This document shows, piece after piece, positions 43,518-53,934 of a stretch of 64,000 nucleotides of DNA. A program made the position numbers and the translations under genes. The stretch lies in the NCBI GenBank assembly GCA_035610365.1, contig CM069437.1, positions 32,383,507 to 32,447,506 on the forward strand. The letters run 5' to 3'. Source of the stretch: Aquatica leii (lineage: Eukaryota > Arthropoda > Insecta > Coleoptera > Lampyridae). The notes under the pieces are model-generated. The model was given only the letters and a program-made list of their open reading frames with translations, was not told the DNA's origin and made no database searches. The first letter of the stretch is position 1. Each line of letters starts with the position of its first letter.

Positions 43518-43606
43518 ACATTTTTAAGTGATTTCGTCGATTCCTTTTAAATTTAAGTTTGTAAATATTAATTATTGCTCAATTTAGTTAAGAAAAACAG
43601 GTATTT

Positions 43607-43612
43607 TGTGAT
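43607..43612 (+). promoter_or_regulatory. K box (TGTGAT) in the 3'UTR, first copy
   Basis: TGTGAT is 90 bases after the stop codon. K boxes are seed matches for the miR-2/13/11/6 family and repress E(spl)/Brd transcripts in Drosophila. Confidence 0.65.
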
Positions 43613-43674
43613 AGTAGTTTTTAAGATTTATTTTTATTTTGTATAAATTTGACTTTCACTACTTTGACAAAATG

Positions 43675-43680
43675 TGTGAT
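43675..43680 (+). promoter_or_regulatory. K box (TGTGAT) in the 3'UTR, second copy
   Basis: A second TGTGAT only four bases ahead of the Brd box. The close grouping of boxes supports function over chance. Confidence 0.68.
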
Positions 43681-43683
43681 ACG

Positions 43684-43690
43684 AGCTTTA
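43684..43690 (+). promoter_or_regulatory. Brd box (AGCTTTA) in the 3'UTR
   Basis: AGCTTTA is the exact Bearded box, the seed match of miR-4/miR-79-type microRNAs. Confidence 0.72.
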
Positions 43691-43709
43691 AGAATTTTTT
43701 TATGTACTT

Positions 43710-43716
43710 GTCTTCC
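43710..43716 (+). promoter_or_regulatory. GY box (GTCTTCC) in the 3'UTR
   Basis: GTCTTCC is the exact GY box, the seed match of miR-7. A second GTCTTCC at 43,844-43,850 lies beyond the predicted polyadenylation site and would matter only in a longer transcript. Confidence 0.72.
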
Positions 43717-43745
43717 ATTTTAGAAAATAAGATTAAAATTTAATT

Positions 43746-43751
43746 AATAAA
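43746..43751 (+). terminator. Polyadenylation signal of the Bearded-family gene
   Basis: AATAAA 229 bases after the stop codon and 30 bases past the GY box, followed by T/GT-rich sequence at 43,768-43,785. It gives a 3'UTR of about 250 bases. Confidence 0.7.
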
Positions 43752-43789
43752 CGAAAGTTTTATGAGATATATTTTTTTCTTTGGTGTTA

Positions 43790-44980
43790 ATCCCCTGAGT
43801 GGTTTAAAAATTAAAGGTACTGCGTTGGAAGGTAATGGAATGTGTCTTCCTTTGAAAAGATTGAATATTTTACTGCAGGTAAAAATCTAGTGGAACACCC
43901 AAATTGAGCACCTACGCTTCAAAACATCAGCATGACGTATGTATCCGATGTCTGAGTAACTGGCTTTACCTGTTATGCCTTTGTAAATACGATCCTAAAA
44001 TTACAAACCTTGGTTGTTTCTTACCCTTCATGTTGCTGTTCTTAAAGATGCCGAAATCTTGCACCAGAAAGCTGAAACCGATTGGACTTTTAATTTATAT
44101 TTTAATGAATAATTAATTATTTGTGTAGGATTAGACTTTAAAACACAGGTGGACGATTAAGTCTTATAACCCAATTTGGCCTAGAATGATTAACATAAAG
44201 TATTGAGAAAGATCAAATCTGAAATTTAAAAAAAAATGAAACTTACGTGTATTTATTTCAAGGTTAGTCAATTCAATTAAAATATTTGTTCGAAGAGCTT
44301 CATTAAATCAGATAAACGATCGTCTTCATTTTAGTTAATAAAAGTTCGCGGTAGAAAAGGTTTGCACTTGCAGTTGATTTAGATGCACAGGTGAATAAAA
44401 AAGATTACATACCTGAGATCGGCATCAGAAGTTTGTTTATTTGAGCGTTACCTAAATACCACGTTGGTATTTTTATCCGATAGTGTTTATTTTTGTACAA
44501 AAGTCAAAAAGTAATGTCTTCTTGGTTAGATAAGAAAAAACTTTCTTTGTCTTTTCCAAAAGCTTAACAAACTTAATTACTATCAAATTACTAAAAATTT
44601 AAATAAAAATTGCTTTAGATCATTACGAGCAATATTTTAGTATAATTCGATCTTGTACCTTAACTAACCAAGCCTTTATTTTACACTACCGGCGATGTTT
44701 ACGACAATAGTCACTGATGATGCTTAAGTTGGTCCATCAGTCGATTGCATTTGTATCAATCATCTACCTAAACAGTCTAAACTTGTTTATTGTAAAAGAA
44801 ACCATTTTAGGCCAATCTTGTCTTGATCATAGCTTTCATCAGTCTCGTCATACACAATTATCAGCTACTATATTAATACACGTTATCAAAAAACCCAAAA
44901 AAATGTATATATACGACTAAAAGTAAACTTAAGAAGATGCAGTAAAAGTATTATTTAAAAAATATAGAACGGATAACTAT
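43790..44980. other. Spacer with no recognisable gene
   Basis: About 1.2 kb. A 70-codon frame at 43,904-44,116 has several Cys and Leu residues but no motif I recognise. Nothing else is supported. Confidence 0.5.
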
Positions 44981-45099
44981 ATACAATCTTTAGAAAAATC
45001 TCTCATAATATTGAGACACAAATTAGCTGAAAAAAAAAGAAAACTTAAAAATATGCCAACTAACATGAGTTACGCCTGACACACGTAGATTAAAAAATG

Positions 45100-47159
45100 A
45101 AATCTTCAAGTTAATAAACACAAAAATATCACGAAGAACTAACCGTATTCGAAATCTGTAGATTTCAAAAAAACACTTGCAGTCAATTTGTTGTTGACAG
45201 CCCAACGAGTCAGAATGTCTAGATTCTGTAGTGATTTTGCCTCTACGTCGCGTCTGTTGCCTGCGGATACTGTGATAGTGTAACGTCCGCGTAAGCAAAA
45301 ATGTCACAGTTATCTGAGATAAGTCTTGTTCTAGTAGAGACTCCACAACTATACGTTCCATAAAGTCGGTTCGAAAACCAATTCTTGTGGGCATCCTTTC
45401 GTCAGTCGTTTTGTGTAGAAAAAACCAAAAACGTTCGTGGAATAAGTGATCGAGCGACTCGATAAATAACAGCGAATGACGCTCACGGCGTCTGCAGGCA
45501 CTCTCTTAACGACGAGAGTTTCAATTATTGATCGCCACCATACGTTATTAAAATGTCTATAAAAATGCATAGTCTGTACTTTTCGTTTGTACTTTCGTCC
45601 CTGCTTTCGTCATTAACTTACGAATGGCGTCTGTCGTTGATTTGCCGGAAACGAAACCGTATTGGCTGGGATGCAATGATTTTTGTGGAGGAATTATGTC
45701 ATGTATTTTCTTTAACAGTACTCGTTCGAATAATTTGCCAAGTTCTAAAAGTAGCGTAATCGGACGATACGAATTGCGGTTTGAGATATCCCTCTTATCA
45801 GGCTTAAGAATCGAGTTGAATAGGTCAATGAACGTAGAAGAGAGAGAATCCTGTACAACTGTTCTTAGTAGATTACAGTGTACTCCGTCGCGTCCGGGAG
45901 TTTTATTCTTAGGAATTCTGCTACCCACCGACGCTATAACCTTTTTTGTAAACACTCAGTCATGTCGCAACATAACATTTGCAAAAGATCCTGATCTAAT
46001 TCGTGCTTGGTAAGGATCGTCGTTCGTTGGATCGTTGTCTGGGAACAAGAAATTAACTATTGACTTGACTGAGTCAAGCTCTGTGAGAGTGTATCTGTAA
46101 CCGTCACGGACGTTGGAACATGGTTGGATAGCAAGGAACTTTTGTGAGGATATCTTATAAACTAATCCCCACGGACTCGCCGCCAAACTTCTATCTACAA
46201 ACCTTTGCCATGAGCTAAATTTAGCGTTCTTCGCTGCCAGTTTATACCAGTGAAGCGCGGCCTTGTACAAATTTAATTTTCAGCTCTGCTGGGACCTTTT
46301 GAGTATGTTTTCTTAAGCAACGTACGACTCGCTTTAACCTATCTAGCTTTGAACTCCACCACGGTACACCAAGTCTAGAATTCGAGAAAATTCGGTTTAA
46401 GCTATTTTGGCTAGATTCGAAAATCAGCTTGGTCAGCTTATTAATGGAGACGTCTATACAATTAAGATCGTGGCACTTAGCTCCACGAGAAAGAGGGCGC
46501 TGACAGTTGTGTTCAGCTTGACAGGATCTATGCGTTTGACATCGAAGATACGCTTAAGGATCGGAATCAATAAAGGATTTTTCCGCGTCAGGCAGTGGTC
46601 ACTTTTAATCTCCTCTGGAATAACTCCTTAGTTAGAAATTTTTCTAGCTAAAACTTGTGATGTTCATGTGACATCGATATTCGTCAACGAGGTTTTCCAC
46701 ACTTTTGTCTCGTTCGTCGGTCTTCAAGAAATGCCAAAGCGGCAATTTTGCATTGAAATCTCCTGCTATAATAATCGGGATGCCACTTAGTTCGTCCAAA
46801 ACTTTATCTAGAAGTTGTAGATGAATACGAACATTCTCGCTTGGTGGCCAATAAACGCCGACGATACCCAAGAAAGTGTTTCCACTTGTGATCATAAATA
46901 CGGCAGTGCAGTGATTAGTTGGATGACAGAAGATAATCATTTCGACGGGCTTTGTGCCAATGTAAACAACAGCCGAGAAATACCGCATAGAAGTGGATGC
47001 GGTGATCCTGTTGAAAAGCAAGGCTGCATCAGCGAGCCTATACCGTGAACCAGAACTATACAGATATGGCTTTTGGGTCAATAGAATGTCTATGTCATTG
47101 TCGGAGGAGAAGTTCATGACATTCAAGGCCGCTAAAGATTCACTTGCGCAATCCTGCAA
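45100..47159 (-). pseudogene. R1-clade ORF2 (APE endonuclease plus reverse transcriptase)
   Basis: Endonuclease frame 47,159-46,644: DIDILLTQKPYLYSSGS, VGVYWPPSENV and IIIAGDFNAKLPLWHF keep the Tyr and Asp-Asn motifs, while QKPY replaces the usual QEPY, losing the catalytic Glu. The linker reads LYKAALHWYKLAAKNAKF and AASPWGLVYK. The RT has KNKTPGRDGVHCNLL and NSYRPITLLLELGKLFERVL (45,955-45,730), PSQYGFVSGKSTTDAIRKL, then DNVWWRSIIETL, LTKGCPQELVFEPTLWNV and FAYADVTLSQYPQ near 45,240-45,300, where the YADD box has lost its second Asp. Stops and frameshifts separate the parts. The element is dead. Confidence 0.83.
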
Positions 47160-47189
47160 GTTAGATAAGCGTCCTCACTGGCCATAATC

Positions 47190-48054
47190 GGTATGAGATA
47201 TCTCGACGTCAAGCCTTTTTAAGTACGCTGGGCAGTTGTTAGAAGACGGTTTGTATTTCATCACATAGTCTTTATTGCCATATCTTATGCAATTATGCAA
47301 TTCGTGCTTCCAAAGTTACGTCAATAACATAATTACTATTTGCCCTGTCCTAGGCCCGATTTTTGTTATAACCTTAAGATGTTCTTTAGCGTGTTTAACT
47401 ATATCCTTAAAGGCAGCATCAAAATTTTGCTCGAAGATCACTTCTTTCAACTGCTCCGGGGAAAAGTTAGATGGAATGTCCAAATAGAAATCCTTTGCCT
47501 TTCGGTTTGATCACAAGGCCGGCATTGGTAAAGATATCCGCTGAGATTTTAGACAGGTATGTCTTTACGGAATCTAGTTGAACGAAGGTCACTCGGTCCA
47601 GTCGTAGACCTAGCGTGGTAGGATTTAGGCCCTTCACTAGAGTCCTTTTCGTCTGGTCAGCTGCTTTAAAGTTTGCCGTGAGCTTTGAAACGATTACAAC
47701 TGTGGATTGTTGAATAGTAATGACGGATTTGCCGAAAGTACTTTTACTTTGTCGAGAATTCTGCTCGATCGAGCTACAGTTACAGACTGAAGGGCCGTTT
47801 GTACGCTCCAAAAAGCATCAGAGATGTCCAAATGTTGCGTAGACATTATTTTGACCAATATGAATTTTCAAAATATGGATTGGATGCGGGGCAATACAGC
47901 CATTAACTCTGTACGTCTGGCAACAGATTTTTTACCGGTAAAAATTAACTTGGACATAATCAGTTAGCTGGGCAATGTCGGAATTGGCATCATCGTTGTC
48001 GTCTTCAAGACGACGCGACACTTGGTGGAATACGATTCAACCTCCATAATGGAG
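47190..48054 (-). pseudogene. R1-clade ORF1 remnant
   Basis: A start codon at about 48,052 begins MEVESYSTKCRVVLKTTT, broken after about 27 codons. Later frames give SDAFWSVQTALQSV, then at 47,811-47,467 VARSSRI-like and LVKGLNPTTLGLRLDRVTF, VKTYLSKISADIFTNAGLVI, which resemble the C-terminal RRM-like region ahead of the knuckles in R1 ORF1. The CCHC knuckles themselves were not found. Confidence 0.6.
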
Positions 48055-48060
48055 GTTGAA
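48041..48060. repeat. Near-perfect palindrome at the R1 ORF1 start
   Basis: Twelve-base arms TTCAACCTCCAT (48,036-48,047) and ATGGAGGTTGAA (48,049-48,060) around a single A. The right arm, read on the minus strand, lies just upstream of the ORF1 ATG and the left arm contains it. Confidence 0.8.
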
Positions 48061-48429
48061 AGAGTAGGAGAAGCTGTGCGCGACAGCGCGGCTTTCTAGG
48101 ATTACGACCAGTAACTAGTGCCGACTTAACCTTTTTAGCCGTGCAACAGGAGATTATTGTCGTATAGGTTTTATTACCTTAGCTTCGTTGCCCACCTTTA
48201 ACCTCGTGGAGTTCTAAAGCTTTCCGTGGAAAGGAACTAATACTAATAAAAAATCGCAATATAATTAGTAAATAAATAAATGAATATAGCTTGGTCTTTA
48301 TACCAGGAACCGCAGTTGCTCACGATTTAGAAAACATCAATTACTTAAGCTTTGGCTAAAGATGAAAGAGTTATTCGCATATTGGAAAGAAACCAGAAAC
48401 TGGGAGAGGAAAACCTAGAATGTAAAATC

Positions 48430-48960
48430 AATAGGTTTAAACTCTTTCAGTCTCCAGAAGCCGATTGAATTTATCCCATCATGCTGCAAAAGGGATTTGC
48501 TGCTCTTCGAAAAGCAGTATGCGAAATTCTCAGAGCCAGCGTAGCACTTTCGCACATACCAAACAGCTGGCAGATTGTCAAGGTGGTATTTATACCAAAG
48601 ACCGATGAGCTTGCCTTCCTTCATCTTAAAACTACTTTAAGCAGATGCGAAAATGCAATCCAATACAATGATTTTTCATTGGGTGCTTTTCTAGATATTG
48701 AAAGAGCTTTTTAGAATATTACCTTCGCCTCAATTGCAAAGACAATGAAAAAAGGAAACACACATGTAGTCCAAAACTGTGTCAAATCAATGCTCAAGAA
48801 TCGGGCGGTAAAAGCTATTCTGTACGATAACACTGTAGGAGCTGGCGGGTGTCCACAAGGCACCTACTCTGATGCTTCCTCTTAGACGGCCTACTACAAG
48901 AATTAGAAAACAGTGGGGTATTTGCTTTAGCATACGCCGACCACCATTATCACAAACGGG
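48430..48960 (+). mobile_element. Jockey-type LINE reverse-transcriptase relic, internally deleted
   Basis: The frame at 48,481-48,714 reads MLQKGFAALRKAVCEILRASVALSHIP, SWQIVKVVFIPKTDE and, after a deletion of the central finger region, GAFLDIERAF followed by a stop where Asp should be next to Asn. Then come broken frames with VKSMLKNRAVKAILY and GAGGCPQGTYSD near 48,785-48,870. The VVFIPK and FLDIEGAFDN-type motifs are those of Jockey-like insect LINEs with polyketide-like misannotations. No endonuclease or tail was found. Confidence 0.7.
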
Positions 48961-49074
48961 AAGTTTGGGGAAAACTGATTATGCCCTGCATAATCATTCT
49001 AGAAATATTGGCAACTCGCCAACCAGTGCAACTCACCTAGATACCAGACCAGAATGCAAAGAGAAACCTAAAAC

Positions 49075-50934
49075 ATTTATCAACAATCAAATCATGAAAC
49101 CTTACATTTTTGTCGGTAAAAATAACAAAAGTATTGTTGCCTAGTAAGATTGACCAGAACAAACTGTCATTTATTGAAAATTCGAGCCTTTTTAGAACGA
49201 TGTATTATGTGCAGTATGTTAAAGTCATTTTTGTTTTAAAGTAGAAACACTAAAGTGTTAAAAACAATCTAATTTCTCCAAAAACCAAAATGTCAGATCG
49301 AATAATTTTTGATTGGACACATTCCAGAAAAATATATAGCGTTATATATAGATACATTTTTAACTAAATTTAAATTAAAAAAATCCATTACAATAAATCT
49401 AAGTGAATATACAGTCATTTCCAAATTTAGTTGCATTTTCTAAACAAAAAGACGAAGTGGTTTAAGCAGAATGCATATTTATTGTAGGTAACGTAGAAGT
49501 TGAACTTGATGATAAACACGTAGGGGTTGTCTCTGTAACTTTACTTTGTGTAAATTGCAATATTGTTCTTTACTTAACTGCAAATGTGGTTCGTGATGAT
49601 GCACTGCCATGGCCATTCATTTTAATTAACTGTTGTATTTGAGCTCGTACTTTTTGTTTTCTTGAAATTTTATTTAACTTTTTTAGCGGAGTTTCTGTTC
49701 CATTTAGAGATTTCTTGATTCCAAGAAGAAGATCTTTTAAGTTTTAATTTTACAGGATATCTATTTTTACTTATAAAGATTCGGCGTAAGCCATTTAATG
49801 GTTGCATATTTTTGATCGCTTCCTTTACACGTTTTTGTGAAGAACGGGTTGTACTGAATTTTACTATCTCTACTAAATTTTTTTTAAAGTAATCGATTAA
49901 ACAATGTACTCCTTCACTTCTTTGCTATGTCAGTTTCAAAAAAGCAATGTGGACAAACTTATTTTGGGGCCTTTCTGGGGTATTTTTGTCAATTCTTTTC
50001 TTTTTGCACTTTCAAAGTTTTTTGCAAATAAAATAAATGGTATAAACTAACTTTTATATTCATTATAATATTTTTCCTTGAAAAGTTTAGCGGTACTATT
50101 TCAGTTAGTTTTAAAAGTGTAATCTGTGTAATTACCATTCGGTTTTTTTTATGACCCAATCTGGCATTATTGTTGTAATTACTAAAATCCAAGTTTGTGA
50201 GATGTTTTTGAAGTGCTGCAGATACAATTCTTTTTTTTTTCGATTTGCCAGAAGGACGTAACGATAGTTTTCACCCGGGTAAAAATGAATCAATAGTTAA
50301 AAAAATTCTGATCGAAACAGTGCTATTTGTCGAAAATGAGCATTTGAGACTAGAAGAAATTTGTCTATTAGAATTCTACATCACATGTTACTAACAAAAA
50401 AATAATCTAAAAAAGGTAAAAGCAATAATTTGCAACTTCGATAATAACTTCGCATGCATTAAAAACCTTTAGTTTAAAAGACGTCTATAAGTTTAATAAT
50501 TCTTTTAAAAATAGCATACAAACAGATCTCGGAATAAATAGATTTTACAAAAAAAGTCACATAGCAACTAGTTTTAATTTTTTTATTAAAATTGATGTAA
50601 TTACAGTAATACTTAATAATTCATACTAATCTGCTACATTACAGTATTAATCCTTACGACGACCCTGGATTTGAGAAATACAATTTGGTTCTAAGATTAG
50701 AAAAATCGTATCATTTATTGCAAATATAACCTACAAGTCACTTACTGTCATTATTGCACCGATGCAACATATTAAAAACCCGAGGAGTTGGAAGTTATTA
50801 AGACTTACAATAATCTAAATAATCTTTCAGGCTTCCATGTACAGTGTCTGAGAAAAAGGAACAAGACACATTTTTTGAGCGTGAGGTATGGTTTGTTTAC
50901 TGGTTTCAAATGCGAAGCTAACAAAGTATCATAA
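49075..50934 (+). repeat. Direct repeat gamma, long copy (1.86 kb)
   Basis: The first 55 bases (around AATCATGAAACCTTACATTT) and the last 585 bases (from GAATTCTACATCACATG to AAGTATCATAA) are repeated in the same order at 53,935-54,572. The middle 1.2 kb (49,130-50,350) is present only here. Non-coding in the shared parts; the unshared middle holds a decayed minus-strand frame at 49,640-49,990 (KRVKEAIKNMQPLNGLRRIF) that I cannot assign. Confidence 0.75.
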
Positions 50935-51099
50935 TTTTTTGTGTAAAAAAATTTGCCAAACAGTTCTATGTTTCCGACAATAATGCTTTGTCGTTTTCAA
51001 TTTTTGCATCCGGAATATAAAAATAACACGGTAGAATTTTCTTTCCGAATCGAGAAAAGTTTTTAAAAACAAAAAACGCTTTGTACCTCAAGCATTACG

Positions 51100-52783
51100 G
51101 ATTGTTAACAAAAATGCTACTGAAGCTTACTGCATTTTTTCGTGGCTGAAGAGGCTCACACAATAGCAAAAAAGCTCATAAAACTGTGTGCAATTAACAT
51201 GGTAAAATGTATGTTGGACGAAAAGTCGGTTAAACAACTGTCCATGATATCACTTTCGAATGATACATTATCTCGCCGCATAAAGAATCTCTCAAATAAC
51301 ATAAAATCTGAGCTATCTTCTCGTCTAAAGTTTTTTGAGTTTTCTCTACAAATGAACGAATCCACTGATGTAGCAGGACTAACAGTATTGTTAGTATTTG
51401 TGCGGTATCAATACGAGCATGGTATAAAAGAAGATCTACTTATTTGCAAGCTGTTAGAAAGTAATATCACATTTTTAATATTATTAACAACTATTTTTGC
51501 GAAAATGAATTACCATGGGATTATTGCATCGATGTTTGCACTGATGGAGCAAAATCGATGGTGGGAAAAACTGCAGAAGTTGCTAAAAATTGTAATAGTT
51601 ACTGCATAATTTACCGCTAAGCTGTCAAGAATTTACGGTTTCCTTTTAAAACTGTTCTTCACGAGTCAGTGAAATAATAAACTTTATAAAGTCTTGGCCT
51701 TGAAATATGCGATTATTTAAGATATAGTGTGATGATATGGGTAGCTTGGATACATTTTTACTACACAGCAATACGATGGTTATCTCGGGGTAAAATTTTA
51801 CTTAGATTGTTTGAGTTTTGAGATGAAATGCGTTCTTTTTTTTTAAAGCATCGCTTTAATTTGGAAACTCGGTTAAGTGATAAAATGTGGTTATTTAGAC
51901 ATATCTATTTAACGGAAATATCTTCTAAATTAAATGAAGTTAATCTGTCTCCACAAGGAAAAAATATCACTGTGTTTAAAGCGAATGACAAAATTATTGG
52001 TTTTAAAAGGAAATTAGAATTTTGGTTTAGTAGCTTAAAAAGTCGGAAGTTAGTCTGTTTTCCAACATTAAAAAAATTTAGTGAAGAGTTGGAAACAATT
52101 GAGCTGCCTAAAAACTATGAAATGAGATTATTGAGCATCTTACACACCTATGTAGTTTTGTAACAGAGTACTTTGCAAATGAATGGAGTAATACTCTGAA
52201 AAACTATTTTTAGGTAAAAGATGCTTTTGCTGTTGGAGAAAAATCTCATGGTTTTTCATCACACGAGTATGAAAAATTTATAGATATGGTTTCAGACTCT
52301 ACATTAAAAACGGAATTTGAGAACCGATCACTGTCAGAATTTTGGTGTAGCCGTAAACACAAGTACCCAGAACTGTCAAAAAATACTGTTTTTGTTCTTC
52401 TTTCACTTGTCAGCACATACTTTTGCGAAACTGGGTTTTCTTTGTACGTCGCCACTAAATTGAAGTATCGAAATCGTTTGGATGCAGATATGAGACTCCA
52501 ACTTTCTTCTATAAAACCGAACATTAAAGAAATTTGCGCAGATAAGTCTCAATATCACACATCACACTAATATACCAACACTTTTGTAACAATTAACAGT
52601 AAAGATTGTTTTTTGAAAATTGTTTTTATTAATTTTACATAAAATTTACCTACTATTAAAATTAAAAGTTTCGATAACAGTTATTTAATTAATTAATTTA
52701 GTGAATAATTATACTTTGGCTCCGCCCGCCAAACTAACTTCACTTTGCAAGGATTCCACGCTTAAAAAGTTTGAGAAACGCTG
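51100..52783 (+). mobile_element. hAT element relic (ZBED5/SCAND3/FAM200-like, Charlie type) with right end
   Basis: Broken plus-strand frames of the transposase run from 51,100 to 52,570. The right terminus reads, reversed, CAGCGTTTCTCAAACTTTTT (52,764-52,783), very close to the usual Charlie-type hAT end. The 8 bases that follow, CATTAGAC (52,784-52,791), are also found in an uninterrupted copy of the target repeat at 55,902-55,909, so the right border is exact. The left terminus was not found; the left side may be deleted or lie in the gamma repeat. Confidence 0.82.
51142..52570 (+). pseudogene. hAT transposase (ZBED5-like), broken
   Basis: The frame at 51,142-51,609 reads AKKLIKLCAINMVKCML, KQLSMISLSNDTLSRRI, SSRLKFFEFSLQMNESTDVAG (first catalytic Asp expected in DESTDV; here N-E-S-T-D-V) and VRYQYEHGIKEDLLICK, then GASMVGKT-like sequence in DGAKSMVGK form near 51,540-51,560. 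Later frames give IRWLSRGKILLRLFE (51,775-51,820), NLETRLSDKMWLFRHIYL, KLNEVNLSPQGKNITVF (51,828-52,163), and the C-terminal dimerisation part YPELSKNTVFVLLSLVSTYFCETGFS with NRLDADMRLQLSSIKPNI (52,365-52,540). The N-terminal BED finger is missing. At least three frame breaks occur. Confidence 0.88.
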
Positions 52784-53280
52784 CATTAGACCATTCTCAA
52801 TTAGGACATAATTTCATGTTCATTTTTTCATTCAGGTCAAGGTGTGAGCGATGTGTTTAATCATTAGTTTACTAGATTTTAGGCGTATGCTAAAAAGGTT
52901 ATCTAGTGTTTTATGAATTGACAGATTTTTGAGATATTCAGCTTATTTTATTTGGTTTACTAGTACAGAGATTTGTTGTTTTCTCATATTTGGAGAGAGC
53001 CTTAGAGCCATGAAGGAGACATTTTACCGTTTCCGTTATGAGTTTTAACGTGTCGTTAAAGTGTATATCAATTTTGACTACTATTAGTGCGCAGAATTTT
53101 GTTATAGAGAAGACTAAAACTTGTGCCGCTGTTCTTAGTACATCTGTACTAACATCTCAGGTGGTACTCGCTGATAATGTTTATTCTTAATCTTTAGATT
53201 TTGACCAGTTTGTTCTAGATGTTTTGCGTAAATTGTGCAACACAACAAAATTAACTTAAACATTAAAAATCACCACACGA
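52784..53280 (-). repeat. LINE 3' fragment beta, copy 1
   Basis: About 500 bases that match 55,901-56,395 closely, with shared landmarks GGTGTGAGCGATGT, TTGACAGATTTTTGAGA, TTTCTCATATTTGGAGAGA and GTGTCGTTAAAGTGTATATCA. It is the 3' untranslated part of the minus-strand RTE-like LINE that is better seen at 57.1-61.1 kb. Its left border is the insertion point of the hAT element. Confidence 0.75.
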
Positions 53281-53934
53281 CTTTTCTATAAGGAATTACA
53301 TATTTTTTATTTTCAAAATTGACGAAAAACATCCAAATCAAAAGATTATAGAAAAAAATTGTTATTTTTATCGTATTTTGTTTTTCCTTCATGATACGAA
53401 TTTTTTTTCTAAAAAAATCTTCGCAGGCAGGATTCGAACCTAGATTAGAATATGGAATTCACTTTAAATTATAAGCTAATAAAAAATAAAAAAATAAAAA
53501 TAATGTAAAAAAAGTTTTTATTTGAATAAATTGTTAGAAGACTTATCTCTAGAAGAAATAATTCGAATAATTTGCGTACGTACAAAATTATATAAGAAAA
53601 ACTGTTAAAAATAGTGGATACACCAACTTTCGGTTTCTTTATCAGACCCATCTTTTGATAGAACTGAAAGAATGTGAAAAGCCAGCTCCGTACCAAATTT
53701 CAAGTTATTAGAACTTTTGCTTCGAGAGTTATCGTAGATACAACGTTACACACACACACAGACACTAAACATTTGTTTGTCAAAAATACATTTTTCTGGT
53801 TCAGCAAACCTTGAAACATAAAATTCTGCAAAAAAATTTTTGCATCTGTAGAATTCAAAAAAGAAAACACTACTTTTACCAAAAAAATGTAGGAATACTT
53901 GGACTAATACTCATTAAAAAAATCTAAAATTTTA
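53281..53934. other. AT-rich spacer with a (CA)n stretch
   Basis: About 0.65 kb. It contains a short ACACACACACACAGACAC microsatellite (53,748-53,765) in a context often seen in insect interspersed repeats, and a tRNA-like T-arm at 53,430. No gene is supported. Confidence 0.5.
53419..53440 (-). other. tRNA-like T-arm (B-box) remnant
   Basis: On the minus strand GGTTCGAATCC (53,440-53,430) is a perfect RNA polymerase III B box, followed by TGCCTGCGA as in a tRNA 3' end. No matching 5' acceptor strand, anticodon arm or A box could be assembled upstream, so it is at best a tRNA pseudogene or SINE fragment. Confidence 0.3.

Larger units (their letters stand above)
45000..48240 (-). mobile_element. 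Nearly full-length R1-clade LINE, inactive
   Basis: Reading the minus strand from 48,240: a GC-richer 5' region with a near-perfect palindrome (48,036-48,060) over the ORF1 start, ORF1 remains (48,054-47,190), ORF2 endonuclease (47,159-46,644), linker (46,640-46,000) and RT (45,955-45,100). Its GC content is clearly higher than its surroundings, suggesting a later arrival or a different base-composition history. Related, shorter copies are at 1-862 and 59,060-60,480. It lacks any 28S rDNA context, so it is not at the canonical R1 target site. Confidence 0.85.

Noticed and set aside
43904-44116. A 70-codon Cys/Leu-rich frame downstream of the Bearded-family gene
   Set aside because: No family motif, no promoter or polyadenylation signal of its own, and length compatible with chance.
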